Part shown: positions 1-7,879 of the stretch, piece by piece
How positions within the stretch are numbered: the first letter of the stretch is position 1
How the letters are laid out: the number at the start of each line of letters is the position of its first letter
Source of the DNA: Bacillota bacterium
GTDB taxonomy: Bacteria; Bacillota; Clostridia; Christensenellales; SZUA-584
Length of the DNA stretch: 64,000 nucleotides
NCBI GenBank assembly: GCA_023406895.1
Contig: JAEXTV010000019.1
Location: 1 to 64,000, forward strand
Direction of reading: 5' to 3'
Position numbers and translations under genes: made by a program
The notes under the pieces: model-generated
Told to the model about the DNA's origin: nothing
Seen by the model: only the letters and a program-made list of their open reading frames with translations
The model's database searches: none

Positions 1-106
1 TAGGTGACTGGGGGAGAGAAAATGGCTTGAAAACGGTCACTCCCTCCGGCACTTCGTGCCACCTCCCGATCCATCCCTTTGGGATAGTCGTCTGAGGGAG
101 GCTTAA
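1..106. repeat. Dispersed intergenic repeat, family A, copy cut by the window edge
   Basis: This stretch is the reverse complement of most of the repeat at 21312-21480, with only scattered differences. Both contain a ctgggggagagaaaatg block, the short inverted pair ggcacttcg/cgaagtgcc and a terminal gagggaggctt. The copy begins before base 1, so its left end is not visible. It carries no open frame of note. Related copies lie at 30889, 31191 and 33694. Confidence 0.75.
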
Positions 107-128
107 ATACACTTTATCGACAGCCTGG

Positions 129-160
129 AAGCGCATATTATTTTGCGCTTTTTCTTTTTA
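129..160 (+). terminator. Intrinsic terminator of a gene upstream of the window
   Basis: The hairpin arms are aagcgca (129-135) and tgcgctt (144-150), with an 8-nt loop and a T-rich tail to 160. It probably ends a plus-strand transcript entering from the left. Confidence 0.7.
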
Positions 161-175
161 GACTTTGATAGAATA

Positions 176-184
176 TGCTATAAT
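176..184 (+). promoter_or_regulatory. Extended -10 promoter of the lipoprotein gene
   Basis: A TGcTATAAT extended -10 element lies 56 bases before the chosen start codon at 240. No good -35 hexamer stands 17 bases upstream, which is typical of extended -10 promoters. Confidence 0.5.
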
Positions 185-239
185 AAAACAATAGAGAAAT
201 ATTTTAGTTTATAAAACAATAGAGAGAAAGGGCATGACT

Positions 240-1025
240 ATGATGAAAAAAACGGCTCTGATCATGATATTATTCGTCATCATGCTGCTGGCTTGCAGCG
301 GATGCACACAGGCTGCCGAGCAAACGGCTATAAGCAGCAGCGCTGAAAATACGGAAACGGTCACCGCGCAAAGCACGCCGTCTGACGCTGCGTCAGAAAC
401 GCCAACACCGCTTGAAAGCACTGAGCCGGCTGCTGCGGCAATGCCAACGGTTGTGCCCGCAGAGGGAGAAGACAATTGCGCCACAGCCATTTCAGACAGA
501 GCGAAGTCTTTTTTAACGCTGCCTGAACTCGATGCGGCGGCGGAGGTTGTGATCACGGGTGAGTGCGTCTCAGCGAATCCTGTATTCCAAAACGATACGC
601 TTTATACACTGTCACAAATAAAAGTCGATCAGGTTCTCAAAGGCAATTTGACATCAGGGAGTGACGTTTTCTTTGTAGAAATGGGAGGAAGGGTGACAAA
701 CGGTGAATACAACAAGGGCTGCAATCTGCCTCCGATACCCAAAAGCGCGGAGGCGACTGTTGATAAGCCAATTGTGATGGGCAGCGATTGGTATTATCCG
801 CTGAAGGAGGGCGAAAAAGTGCTGCTCTTTGCGGGCGATTCCTCCGGTTTTTTGAAAGCGTTTGATCAGCCGCTGTACGCGGTCATCGGAGATTATGACG
901 GAAAACTCTTTCTTCAGGACGACGGCTCGTATGCAAAACCGCTGCCTGCCGAAACGGATAAGCACGTTTTTGGAAATGGTTCATTAATCATCACGAAGAA
1001 TGAATTGGAGAAGTACTATCAATAA
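240..1025 (+). CDS. Predicted lipoprotein of unknown function
   Basis: The 261-residue protein starts with MMKK, a hydrophobic stretch and a cysteine pair (C19 and C22 in LLACSGC) that fits a lipoprotein signal peptide, so it should be anchored on the outer face of the membrane. A Ser/Thr/Ala/Glu-rich linker covers about residues 25-75. The rest is a compact domain with several aromatic residues and no motif I recognise. I chose ATG 240 because the AAAGGG ribosome site at 228-232 stands 7 bases away; the ATG at 234 is too close. It has its own promoter and no operon partner. Function unknown. Confidence 0.75.
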   Translation: MMKKTALIMILFVIMLLACSGCTQAAEQTAISSSAENTETVTAQSTPSDAASETPTPLESTEPAAAAMPTVVPAEGEDNCATAISDRAKSFLTLPELDAAAEVVITGECVSANPVFQNDTLYTLSQIKVDQVLKGNLTSGSDVFFVEMGGRVTNGEYNKGCNLPPIPKSAEATVDKPIVMGSDWYYPLKEGEKVLLFAGDSSGFLKAFDQPLYAVIGDYDGKLFLQDDGSYAKPLPAETDKHVFGNGSLIITKNELEKYYQ

Positions 1026-1059
1026 TTCATACAGCTGATTCCACGAGGTAAGATTTCAT

Positions 1060-1088
1060 TTGCGAATCAATCCTGATATTGATATAAT
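1060..1088 (+). promoter_or_regulatory. Sigma-A type promoter for the panT-coaX genes
   Basis: TTGCGA (1060-1065) and a perfect TATAAT (1083-1088) are separated by 17 bases. It lies about 115 bases upstream of the ECF S component, leaving an untranslated leader in which I see no known riboswitch. Confidence 0.6.
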
Positions 1089-1204
1089 ACAGACACGGTT
1101 TTTTATATGCGGGCGTATGCTTTGCGCAGCGCCACGCAAGATAATGAAAAGCCGATTATGACTAATGTCGGGTATCCTTATAAGGAACCTGAACGGAGGA
1201 AAAA

Positions 1205-1828
1205 ATGCATAACAATTTAAGACGTTTTGTGACGACCGCACTGCTCGTGGCGATATGCCTGTTGCTTGGGTTGACGCCTGTCGGGTATATCCCGGTAGGC
1301 CCGGTAAGCCTGACGCTTATGTGTCTGCCGGTTATCATCGGGACGATCACGCAGGGCTTTAAAACCGGCTTGGCTCTTGCGCTGGTTTTTGGCTTTACCA
1401 GTCTGTTCAGCGCATTGGGCATCACGTTGGCCCCCAGCTTATTGGGAACAACTTTGATTGGTATCAGTGTCGTGAAGGCGGTTATCGTTATTTTTATACC
1501 AAGGCTTATCATTCCGATGACGACATGGCTGGTTTATAATGCGATTGCACGAAGAACGCCCAAAAGACAGAAGTTGGCTGTGGGCGCGGGTGCTTTTGTG
1601 GGATCCCTCACAAACACGGTACTGTTTTTAAGCGTTTTATATCTGCTGTTTTTACCGGAGATCGTTGATTTGTCGGCAGCATTCGGCACCACGCCGGAGT
1701 TGTTCGGCGGTGTGCTCGCGGGTATCGGAGCGATAAACGGGGTGCCGGAGGCAGTGGTTGCAGTGATTCTCTGCATTCCGATTGTCATGGCACTCAATAA
1801 GTTTAATAAATCGAAACTGGAGAACTAA
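1205..1828 (+). CDS. panT: ECF transporter S component, probably pantothenate (PanT-like)
   Basis: This 207-residue, very hydrophobic protein has about six membrane segments and the S-component pattern of short loops. A glycine/proline-rich N-terminal part (GLTPVGYIPVGPVSLT) precedes a GTITQGFKTGLALALVFG stretch. S components bind one vitamin and share an ATPase/T module. The substrate is inferred from position: the stop codon directly abuts the start of a type III pantothenate kinase gene, an arrangement known for PanT in Firmicutes. A strong GGAGG ribosome site precedes ATG 1205. Another vitamin is possible. Confidence 0.75.
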   Translation: MHNNLRRFVTTALLVAICLLLGLTPVGYIPVGPVSLTLMCLPVIIGTITQGFKTGLALALVFGFTSLFSALGITLAPSLLGTTLIGISVVKAVIVIFIPRLIIPMTTWLVYNAIARRTPKRQKLAVGAGAFVGSLTNTVLFLSVLYLLFLPEIVDLSAAFGTTPELFGGVLAGIGAINGVPEAVVAVILCIPIVMALNKFNKSKLEN

Positions 1829-2596
1829 ATGATATTTGTCATGGATGTGGGCAACAGCCACATCAAATGCGGTATATTCGAAGGAGATAAGCTCATCAAC
1901 TCGTGGCGCATGGCCACCAAGCAGGAACGCACCGCCGATGAATACGGCATCCGCATCGAAGCATTTTTTCATCACGCGGGGCACGAGTGCAAGGACGTGA
2001 AGGGGATCATCATATCGTCCGTCATCCCGACGATCAACTACACGCTGCAGCACATGTGCGGCACGTATTTCGGGCAGCAGGCGCGGTTTGTGGGCCCCGG
2101 CATGAAAACGGGCATCAACATTCTTTACGATAACCCCAAGGAGCTCGGCGCTGACCGTATCGTGAGCGCCGTCGCGGCATACACGCTCTACGGCGGACCG
2201 TGTATACTCGTGGATTTCGGCACGGCCACCACTTTTGGTGCGGTGACCGAAAACGGCGATTTTCTCGGCGGCGCGATATGCCCCGGGCTCAAAATCGCGG
2301 CGGACGCACTGACCAACGGCGCGGCGAAGCTGCCGCGTGTGGAACTTGTGAAGCCCGAAAAGACCATTGCGAAGAACACGATTGCGGGCATGCAGGCGGG
2401 CATCATATATGGCTATGTGGGGCAGGTGGATTATATCGTCCGTCGTTTCAAAGCCGAGATGGGCGGCAATCCGAAGGTGATTGCCACAGGCGGACTGGCA
2501 CGACTCATTGCTCAGGAAACGAGCGAGATCGACGAGATCAACAGCCTGCTCGCTTTGATCGGGCTCAATATTTTATACAAGAAAAATGCGAAGTAA
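1829..2596 (+). CDS. coaX: Type III pantothenate kinase
   Basis: CoaX phosphorylates pantothenate in the first step of coenzyme A synthesis and needs a monovalent cation. The 255-residue protein has the family hallmarks: an N-terminal DVGN phosphate-binding loop (residues 6-9), GADR in the middle (about residue 107), and DFGTATTF (about 129-136) with the nucleotide-binding acidic residue. Its length is normal. It starts with no gap after the PanT-like gene and uses a GGAG site inside that gene's end, so import and trapping of pantothenate are coupled. Confidence 0.95.
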   Translation: MIFVMDVGNSHIKCGIFEGDKLINSWRMATKQERTADEYGIRIEAFFHHAGHECKDVKGIIISSVIPTINYTLQHMCGTYFGQQARFVGPGMKTGINILYDNPKELGADRIVSAVAAYTLYGGPCILVDFGTATTFGAVTENGDFLGGAICPGLKIAADALTNGAAKLPRVELVKPEKTIAKNTIAGMQAGIIYGYVGQVDYIVRRFKAEMGGNPKVIATGGLARLIAQETSEIDEINSLLALIGLNILYKKNAK

Positions 2597-2612
2597 CGGT
2601 GAGGGGAAACAA

Positions 2613-3884
2613 ATGAAACAAGTCAACATTGCGCTGATTGGGCTCGGGACGGTCGGCTCGGGCGTATACAGGACAATCGAGATGCAAAAAAGCTACATCG
2701 AGCATAAGGAAGGCCTGTCGCTGAATTTGAAAAAGGTGCTCGCGCTGGCTTACTCGATCGACATTCCGGATGAGCTTAAAGCCAGGGATTTTTATAAAGA
2801 CATCATCGAAGATGATTCGATCGATGTGGTGATCGAGCTGATCGGCGGCGTGAACCCGGCCAAGGAATTTGTGCTTGAATCACTCAAGGCGGGCAAAACA
2901 GTGGTGACAGCGAACAAGGAACTGCTCGCGCGGCACTGGCCGGAGCTTAACGCGGCGGCGCAAAAGAGCGGCGCTGGGCTTTACTTTGAAGCCAGCGTGG
3001 GCGGCGGCATCCCGGTTTTAAGAACAATTTGGGAGAGCTTTCAGGCCAATGAGCTGACTTCGGTCATGGGCATTATCAACGGCACCACCAATTATATCCT
3101 CTCAAAAATGGAGGAGGACAAAGCGAGCTACGAAGCGGTGCTCAAAGAGGCGCAGCAACTTGGGTTCGCGGAAGCAAACCCCAAAAGCGATGTGGAAGGC
3201 CTCGACGCGATGTACAAGCTGTCGATACTTTCATCCATGGCGTTTCATGCGCGCGTGCCTGTGGAATACATCTTCTGCGAGGGCATCACGAATATCACAC
3301 TGGAGGACATCGCGTACGGCAACGAGCTCGGGTATACGGTGAAGCTGCTGGCCATCGGCAAAAAGCGCGGCAAAACAATTGAAGCGCGCGTGCATCCCAC
3401 GATGATTCCCAAAACGCACCCGCTGGCCTCGGTACGCGGCTCGTTCAACGCGATTTATTTACACGGCAATATTGTGGACGACGTGATGCTGTACGGGCGC
3501 GGCGCGGGCGATATGCCCACCGCGAGCGCGGTGGTTTCAGATGTGATTTATGCCTCGAGTCAGGCCAAGCACCGGTACACCTCGTTTTATAATGATGTGA
3601 AGGTGTCGTCCGAGCTGTCGTTTGAGAACAACTGGGAGTGCGAGTTCTTCATCCGTATCAGTGTGCAGGATTCTCCGGGCGTGCTCGCGAAAATTGCGAG
3701 CGCTTTCGGAAAGCATGGCGTGAGCATCAACTCGGTGGTGCAAAAAGGCCAGACCGGGGAAAGCGTACCGCTGATTTTCGTGACGCACCGTGCCAAGGAG
3801 ATTTCCGTCAAGTGTGCGATGGACGATATCCGATACATCCCCGAAGTCATCAAGGTGGCCAATGTGATCCGTGTGGAGAAATAA
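2613..3884 (+). CDS. hom: Homoserine dehydrogenase
   Basis: The enzyme reduces aspartate semialdehyde to homoserine for threonine and methionine synthesis. The 423-residue protein starts with a Rossmann NAD(P)-binding loop (GLGTVGSGV, about residues 10-18). It continues with the catalytic domain, including TANKELLA and NGTTNYIL, and ends with an ACT domain (about 350-423, DSPGVLAKIASAFGKHGV) expected to give feedback control by an amino acid. I chose ATG 2613 because GAGGGG stands 7 bases upstream; an earlier in-frame ATG at 2586 lies inside coaX and lacks a site. Confidence 0.95.
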   Translation: MKQVNIALIGLGTVGSGVYRTIEMQKSYIEHKEGLSLNLKKVLALAYSIDIPDELKARDFYKDIIEDDSIDVVIELIGGVNPAKEFVLESLKAGKTVVTANKELLARHWPELNAAAQKSGAGLYFEASVGGGIPVLRTIWESFQANELTSVMGIINGTTNYILSKMEEDKASYEAVLKEAQQLGFAEANPKSDVEGLDAMYKLSILSSMAFHARVPVEYIFCEGITNITLEDIAYGNELGYTVKLLAIGKKRGKTIEARVHPTMIPKTHPLASVRGSFNAIYLHGNIVDDVMLYGRGAGDMPTASAVVSDVIYASSQAKHRYTSFYNDVKVSSELSFENNWECEFFIRISVQDSPGVLAKIASAFGKHGVSINSVVQKGQTGESVPLIFVTHRAKEISVKCAMDDIRYIPEVIKVANVIRVEK

Positions 3885-3913
3885 ACCTTAAGGTTCCAAA
3901 AGGAGACGAGGTT

Positions 3914-4261
3914 ATGGTGATTCATGGCGCTGACATGCAAAGCGAAATAAGAGAAGCGATGCGGGGCGGCCCCGGGCATGTGGATATCCGTCACATTGTG
4001 GGGGCAGACAGCCTGCCCGCGAAATCCCGCCTGTTTTCACTGATCACGCTGGAAAAAGGCTGCGGCATCGGGCCGCACGCGCACTGCGCGGAAACGGAAA
4101 TCTTTTACGTGCTCGAGGGCGAGGGTGTTCTCAATGACAACGGCTTATTAAAGCCGTTCGTTCAGGGAGATTGCAATTTCTGCGGCGGCGACGCGACGCA
4201 CGCGGTGACCAATGAAAAAGATGCGCCGCTTCGTTTGATTGCGGTGATCATCAAAGACTGA
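3914..4261 (+). CDS. Small cupin-domain protein
   Basis: The 115-residue single-domain cupin carries the first cupin motif, GPHAHCAETEIFYVLEGEG, with likely metal ligands at two His and one Glu, and a second motif ending in a conserved His near DATHAV. Such proteins bind metal and may act as small-molecule sensors, isomerases or dioxygenases; the substrate cannot be read from the sequence. An AGGAGACGAG ribosome site precedes ATG 3914, and the gene follows hom by 29 bases, so it probably shares its transcript. A terminator follows directly. Confidence 0.85.
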   Translation: MVIHGADMQSEIREAMRGGPGHVDIRHIVGADSLPAKSRLFSLITLEKGCGIGPHAHCAETEIFYVLEGEGVLNDNGLLKPFVQGDCNFCGGDATHAVTNEKDAPLRLIAVIIKD

Positions 4262-4275
4262 ATATAATAAGCAAT

Positions 4276-4306
4276 AAGAGCCTTGGACATGTGCGAGCTC
4301 TTTTTT
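4276..4306 (+). terminator. Intrinsic terminator after the hom-cupin operon
   Basis: The arms aagagc (4276-4281) and gctctt (4297-4302) are followed by a run of six T (4301-4306). Confidence 0.7.
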
Positions 4307-4370
4307 CGGCTCTGTGTCAATGGTTGGGGTCGAGTAGACTAAAGTAATCTTAGCAGGGTTTCAATCACCA

Positions 4371-4586
4371 TCAAGTGATTGGAACCCTATTTGCATTAAA
4401 GGTAATTAGAATCCGTCTTCGAAAGTTTTTAAAACTGTGGTAACCATAGGCAACTCTCTTTAAAACTTTGATCGTGTTATTAATCCCTTCAGTAAAACCA
4501 GATGAGGTGAGCGATTTCATACCGAGAATGTTTTTAACCTCTTTAATCGGCTTATTGGTGACAATGAATTTGACAGAGACTGAAAA
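4371..4586 (-). pseudogene. C-terminal remnant of an ISL3-type transposase
   Basis: Read on the minus strand, about 70 codons remain open and end at a stop at 4371-4373. They contain GFTEGINNTIKVLKRVAYGY, followed by a phenylalanine/arginine-rich tail, which matches the conserved C-terminal end of ISL3-family transposases. An in-frame stop lies just upstream and the catalytic N-terminal part is gone. It is a dead insertion-sequence scar between the cupin operon and the minus-strand genes at 4.7-6.2 kb. Confidence 0.75.
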
Positions 4587-4695
4587 TCACAGCATCAGCA
4601 GGATATCTGAACTCGCTTGTAATAAAGACACAAAGCATCGAGACAGACCGAAAGTGAAGCTGTTGAGCAAATGCAATCATGCTCATCCCATAGAA

Positions 4696-4719
4696 TAAAA
4701 AAACCCGGCCAGGCCGGAT
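4696..4719 (-). terminator. Intrinsic terminator of the minus-strand gene pair
   Basis: On the minus strand, a GC-only palindrome (ccggcctggccgg) is followed by seven T. It lies 34 bases beyond the stop of the gene at 4753-5016. Confidence 0.7.
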
Positions 4720-4752
4720 CATCATCATTTATTAATTATCCATTCTTAATTC

Positions 4753-5016
4753 CTAAGATTTTTCAATTTTTGATACCGCGTCAATTTGCCTCGCAATATC
4801 AGCGAGCGCTGCGCGCGCTTCATCGAGTGTGAATGAATTATAGTCGCGGCTGTTTACCGCATGCCAAAGGCGCAGGTGCAGCTGGTTCAGGCGCTGCCGG
4901 ATACCGTCAACAGAGCTGTGCAGCTCGGTATATGCTTTCTTTTGCGCAGCTGTCACCGGGTTTTTCTTTTCAAAATCGAGTGTGTTGAGTATTTCAAATA
5001 CTTTTTCGTCATTCAT
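4753..5016 (-). CDS. Small charged protein of unknown function
   Basis: The 87-residue protein is rich in Ala, Leu, Lys and Glu, looks wholly helical and has no Cys or transmembrane segment. A heptad-like stretch over about residues 20-60 could form a helical bundle. It starts 3 bases after the stop of the metallo-beta-lactamase-fold gene and ends just before a terminator, so the two are co-transcribed. I do not recognise the family. Confidence 0.6.
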   Translation of the reverse strand: MNDEKVFEILNTLDFEKKNPVTAAQKKAYTELHSSVDGIRQRLNQLHLRLWHAVNSRDYNSFTLDEARAALADIARQIDAVSKIEKS

Positions 5017-5019
5017 AGG

Positions 5020-5850
5020 CTAAATATCGAGAATATCTCCCGCGTACATTCTTTTCGTCCGGGACATCAGCATGAGCTTATCAAGCTGCTTTTTGCCTGC
5101 GCAGTGCCCCATATATACTTTTTTAATATTGTTGTTTTCAAGGTATTTGGCGATGGTTGATATTTCAAAGTCAGGCTCTTTCATGATATTATGCTTGCCA
5201 ACCCCGTTTAAATGAACGCCGCCCACTATGCCTTTGACCGGCCCGAAATCCTCTTGTGCACTCATGAGTATATTGATAATACCGTGGTGGGCACAGCCCG
5301 TTAACACAATCACGCCGTCACTCTGTTTAATGGCGACGTAAAGCTCATGATCGAGCTCGTCACTAATAAAATCACTTCCTCTTTTTTCGAGCAACAGCGA
5401 TGTATAATACGGCAAACGCCTGAATTTTTTAACGCTCGACAATGTCAACCCTTCGGTGACTTCGATATGATTATTGAAAAACAACAGCCGGTGTGAATAT
5501 TTTTCTATAAAAGCGTCATTGATACCGCCCGATTGTTCTTTTTTATTTCCCTGCCTAACGTAATAATCACCCCGAACGGCTTTTTTCATATAGACTTTTG
5601 CTTTGCTGTTGATGCGAAAGAAATCTTTGAGGCCGCCGATCTGCGTAAAATAAGCGTCAGAGATAATACAGATATCAATCTTATGCAGATCAATGCCAAG
5701 CAGCGTGGCGTTATACACAAAGTCATCCGATGCGCCCGTATCAAAGAGCACGCGATTCCCTCCATGCTCAAAATAAAGGCTCAAGCCCTGTTCGGCGAGA
5801 AAACCGGTATTCTTTTGTTTTTCATTTTCGATTAACGTATATATTTTCAT
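5020..5850 (-). CDS. Metallo-beta-lactamase-fold protein with a degenerate metal site
   Basis: The 276-residue protein resembles the MBL subgroup related to dihydropterin synthase-like hydrolases: LFDTGASDDF near residues 35-43, LTGCAHHGIINIL in the middle, GGVHL and a terminal MGHCAG. The hallmark HxHxDH, expected at residues 65-70 before IGGL, reads DAYFTQ, so all four first-site ligands are absent while the later histidines remain. It may be a non-catalytic binding protein or a decaying gene. I start it at ATG 5850, behind a GGGTGG site; an upstream in-frame ATG at 5958 adds an unlikely 36 residues. Confidence 0.7.
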   Translation of the reverse strand: MKIYTLIENEKQKNTGFLAEQGLSLYFEHGGNRVLFDTGASDDFVYNATLLGIDLHKIDICIISDAYFTQIGGLKDFFRINSKAKVYMKKAVRGDYYVRQGNKKEQSGGINDAFIEKYSHRLLFFNNHIEVTEGLTLSSVKKFRRLPYYTSLLLEKRGSDFISDELDHELYVAIKQSDGVIVLTGCAHHGIINILMSAQEDFGPVKGIVGGVHLNGVGKHNIMKEPDFEISTIAKYLENNNIKKVYMGHCAGKKQLDKLMLMSRTKRMYAGDILDI

Positions 5851-5933
5851 GATCCACCCAGACATAACACCATTGTTATTGCATTGTTCGCAGATGTGTT
5901 TTGTTGTTGCTGTGACCCATGTGTGATTTACAT

Positions 5934-6227
5934 TTATGTCTTGACCATGTTCATACAAAACACGTCGAAAATAAAACCCGTAATTAAACAGTTTGTTTTT
6001 CTTTGCTGCTTCGGCAGCTTTGGAATCGCTTTAACCACGTCGTAGGAAACAAATTCTAGGGTGCTTATATCAAAACCGCTTTTAGCGGAAAACGTGTCAG
6101 GCTGAAAAGTATTAATGCGTGTAAACTGTGATGGCACACTACCGGAAGCTTCGCACAAATCGTTGTTTTCGAACAATTGACGAAACCCACGAGGCTTTTT
6201 GCTATTTGCGCCAGCTTGAATGTTCAT
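5934..6227 (-). CDS. Hypothetical protein
   Basis: A 97-residue open frame starts at ATG 6227 behind a GGAGG site 9 bases away and ends 84 bases upstream of the MBL-fold gene on the same strand. It shows no signal peptide, membrane segment or motif I recognise. The composition is ordinary for a protein but the length is near the chance limit. It may be the first gene of the minus-strand operon or a gene fragment. Confidence 0.4.
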   Translation of the reverse strand: MNIQAGANSKKPRGFRQLFENNDLCEASGSVPSQFTRINTFQPDTFSAKSGFDISTLEFVSYDVVKAIPKLPKQQRKTNCLITGFIFDVFCMNMVKT

Positions 6228-6418
6228 GATTGATAGCCTCCGAAGCTCAATTCCATTTTATCACCAAAAAATTTATAACACAACCCGTTGTATGTGAATA
6301 AAAACGAAACATGGTCTATGGTTAATGTATGCAGAGCGGAAAACCGGAATGATATCACAAGGCTTGTTTTCCGCCATAGAATGTTAATATACATGAAAGC
6401 ACAAGGAGGATAAGGACA

Positions 6419-6724
6419 GTGGACATTAATCTTGCGAAATTTATTGTAGGCGACGCATATATCCTGATTCCGGTGCTGTATGTGATTGGCATGCTGCTAA
6501 AACGCACACCCGGCCTGCCCGACTGGCTCATTCCATGGATATTGCTTGCACTCGGCATGACGGGCGGGTTTTTCTTGCATGGCATGCAGCTTGAGGGGCT
6601 GCTGCAGGGCGTGATCGTGACGGGGGTGACAGTATTTACACATCAGCTTTATAAACAGACAACGTGCAAATCGAAGAGTGATCTTGCCAAAAAGCGCAGC
6701 AGAGGCCATAACAAATGTAAATGA
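6419..6724 (+). CDS. Small phage-holin-like membrane protein
   Basis: The 101-residue protein has a short N terminus, three hydrophobic segments (about residues 14-26, 36-54 and 60-78) and a lysine/arginine-rich tail, as in the Phage_holin_5/BhlA-type families often found alone in clostridial chromosomes. It uses GTG 6419 behind an AAGGAGG site 9 bases upstream. No endolysin or phage gene is adjacent, so it is either a prophage relic or a chromosomal holin-like protein with another role. Confidence 0.65.
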   Translation: MDINLAKFIVGDAYILIPVLYVIGMLLKRTPGLPDWLIPWILLALGMTGGFFLHGMQLEGLLQGVIVTGVTVFTHQLYKQTTCKSKSDLAKKRSRGHNKCK

Positions 6725-6893
6725 TGAGCGTTTATACCGCTTTGTCCTGATAAACGAATGCACGCGTTAAAATGCTGATGAGTCGGCAAAAAAACGGCAC
6801 AAAATTTTGGCCGTCGAGTAGTATAAAAGGTGGCTGTTTATTAAGCTCTGACTGAAGTCGTGCAGACGGACGCCGATGACCAAGAAAATACTA

Positions 6894-6922
6894 TTGACAG
6901 GTATAGACAGCTGTGCTAGACT
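6894..6922 (+). promoter_or_regulatory. Promoter of the T-box-controlled transport operon
   Basis: A perfect TTGACA (6894-6899), a 17-base spacer and TAGACT (6917-6922) with an upstream TG form a strong promoter. The predicted transcript start, near 6930, lies just ahead of the T-box structure. Confidence 0.75.
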
Positions 6923-6929
6923 CAAAAAA

Positions 6930-7197
6930 AGCGATAAACCGGTGATGTGGAATTCAAACCACGGATACGCGCCCCAAGAGAGCAGGTGATGGTGGAAATC
7001 CTGCGGAGATGCGGCCTGGCAAATGGACCACGGAGGGTAAGGTGAACGGCCTTTAAGCCAAGTATCCGAAACGTGAGCCAGCGTTAATGGCAGAAAATGT
7101 GTTGGCATTTTTGTTTAAGTGGGCTCATTTTGCATGAGTCAATGAAGGTGGTACCGCAGACGGCAGTCTGTCCTTTTTAGAGGGCAGGCTTTTTTTG
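6930..7197 (+). promoter_or_regulatory. T-box leader, candidate tryptophan specificity
   Basis: The leader has the T-box sequence gaaggtggtaccgcag (7144-7159), the GA motif agagag with a following hairpin (6977-7003) containing ggtgatggtgg, and a terminator hairpin at 7165-7197 with which the T-box antiterminator competes. Uncharged tRNA is expected to pair with the specifier triplet and the UGGU bulge and allow readthrough. A UGG (Trp) triplet at 7024-7026, in the context aaaTGGacc, sits where the specifier is expected. The T-box UGGU would prefer an A73 discriminator, whereas bacterial tRNA-Trp usually has G73, so the assignment is tentative. The T-box itself is clear. Confidence 0.9.
7165..7197 (+). 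terminator. T-box terminator hairpin
   Basis: The arms agtctgtcc (7165-7173) and gggcaggct (7182-7190) form nine pairs, counting G-U, and are followed by seven T. It overlaps the region that would form the antiterminator with the T-box. Confidence 0.8.
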
Positions 7198-7294
7198 TTT
7201 AGCGGGGCATCGCGCAAAGTGCCGGAGATCAGAACGTCGGCTGCCGCAAATAAGCAGTGGCAGCCAAGAAGAGAAAAGAAAGGACGAGACAAGA

Positions 7295-7864
7295 ATGGAA
7301 ACAGTTAAAACAATGGAAAAAAGAAATGTAGAGGTGGCGAAGAAAAAAGGGCTTTCGGCAAGAGATATCCTGCTGATCGGTATACTGCTCGCGGCGGGGG
7401 CGGTGCTCAAATTCTTCGTGGGTTCGGTCATCAACTTCGGTATGAAGCCGAACTTTATTATCGCGATGTACTGCCTGATTATACTGCTTGTGAGGCCCCG
7501 GTTCCTTGAAGCGGTTATCATCGGTTTGTTGGCAGGCGCGGTATGCCAGTTCTTCCCAGGCCAGCCGTATATCAACTTTGCGAGCGAGCTCGTCGGCGCT
7601 GTGGTCATGTATCTGCTTTGCAAGATTCCGATGAACATCAAGAAATTCTCACTGCAGCCAATCGTCAACACGTTTATAAGCACACTCGCCAGCGGCTTTA
7701 CGTTCGTGGGTGTGATGTACCTTATGTATTTTGCGGGTGCGGATATCCAGCCCACGCCTCTCGCGATATTTTTGGGAATCATATTCGGTACGGCGTTTAT
7801 CAATGCGGTGATCGTGCAGCTGCTGCATATTCCGCTGCGTTTGGCGCTGAAAAACGAAAAGTGA
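7295..7864 (+). CDS. trpP: ECF-type S component, TrpP-like (probable tryptophan uptake)
   Basis: The 189-residue protein has a charged N terminus, then about five or six membrane segments. The signature region FGMKPNFIIAMY and FFPGQPYINFASE closely matches the arrangement in tryptophan transporter TrpP (GMKPD and FPGGQIPN). It is the first gene behind a T-box and is followed by its own two ATPases and T component, so it is a dedicated ECF system. The iorAB genes downstream support an aromatic amino acid substrate. Tryptophan is inferred. Confidence 0.75.
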   Translation: METVKTMEKRNVEVAKKKGLSARDILLIGILLAAGAVLKFFVGSVINFGMKPNFIIAMYCLIILLVRPRFLEAVIIGLLAGAVCQFFPGQPYINFASELVGAVVMYLLCKIPMNIKKFSLQPIVNTFISTLASGFTFVGVMYLMYFAGADIQPTPLAIFLGIIFGTAFINAVIVQLLHIPLRLALKNEK

Positions 7865-7879
7865 TTCGGAGGAGCCAAG

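Noticed and set aside
4468..4698. A 76-codon plus-strand frame in the gap after the cupin gene
   Set aside because: It is antisense to the ISL3 transposase remnant for half its length and has no ribosome site.
6419..6724. Prophage region around the holin-like gene
   Set aside because: No capsid, tail, lysin, integrase or att sequence occurs nearby; the gene stands alone.
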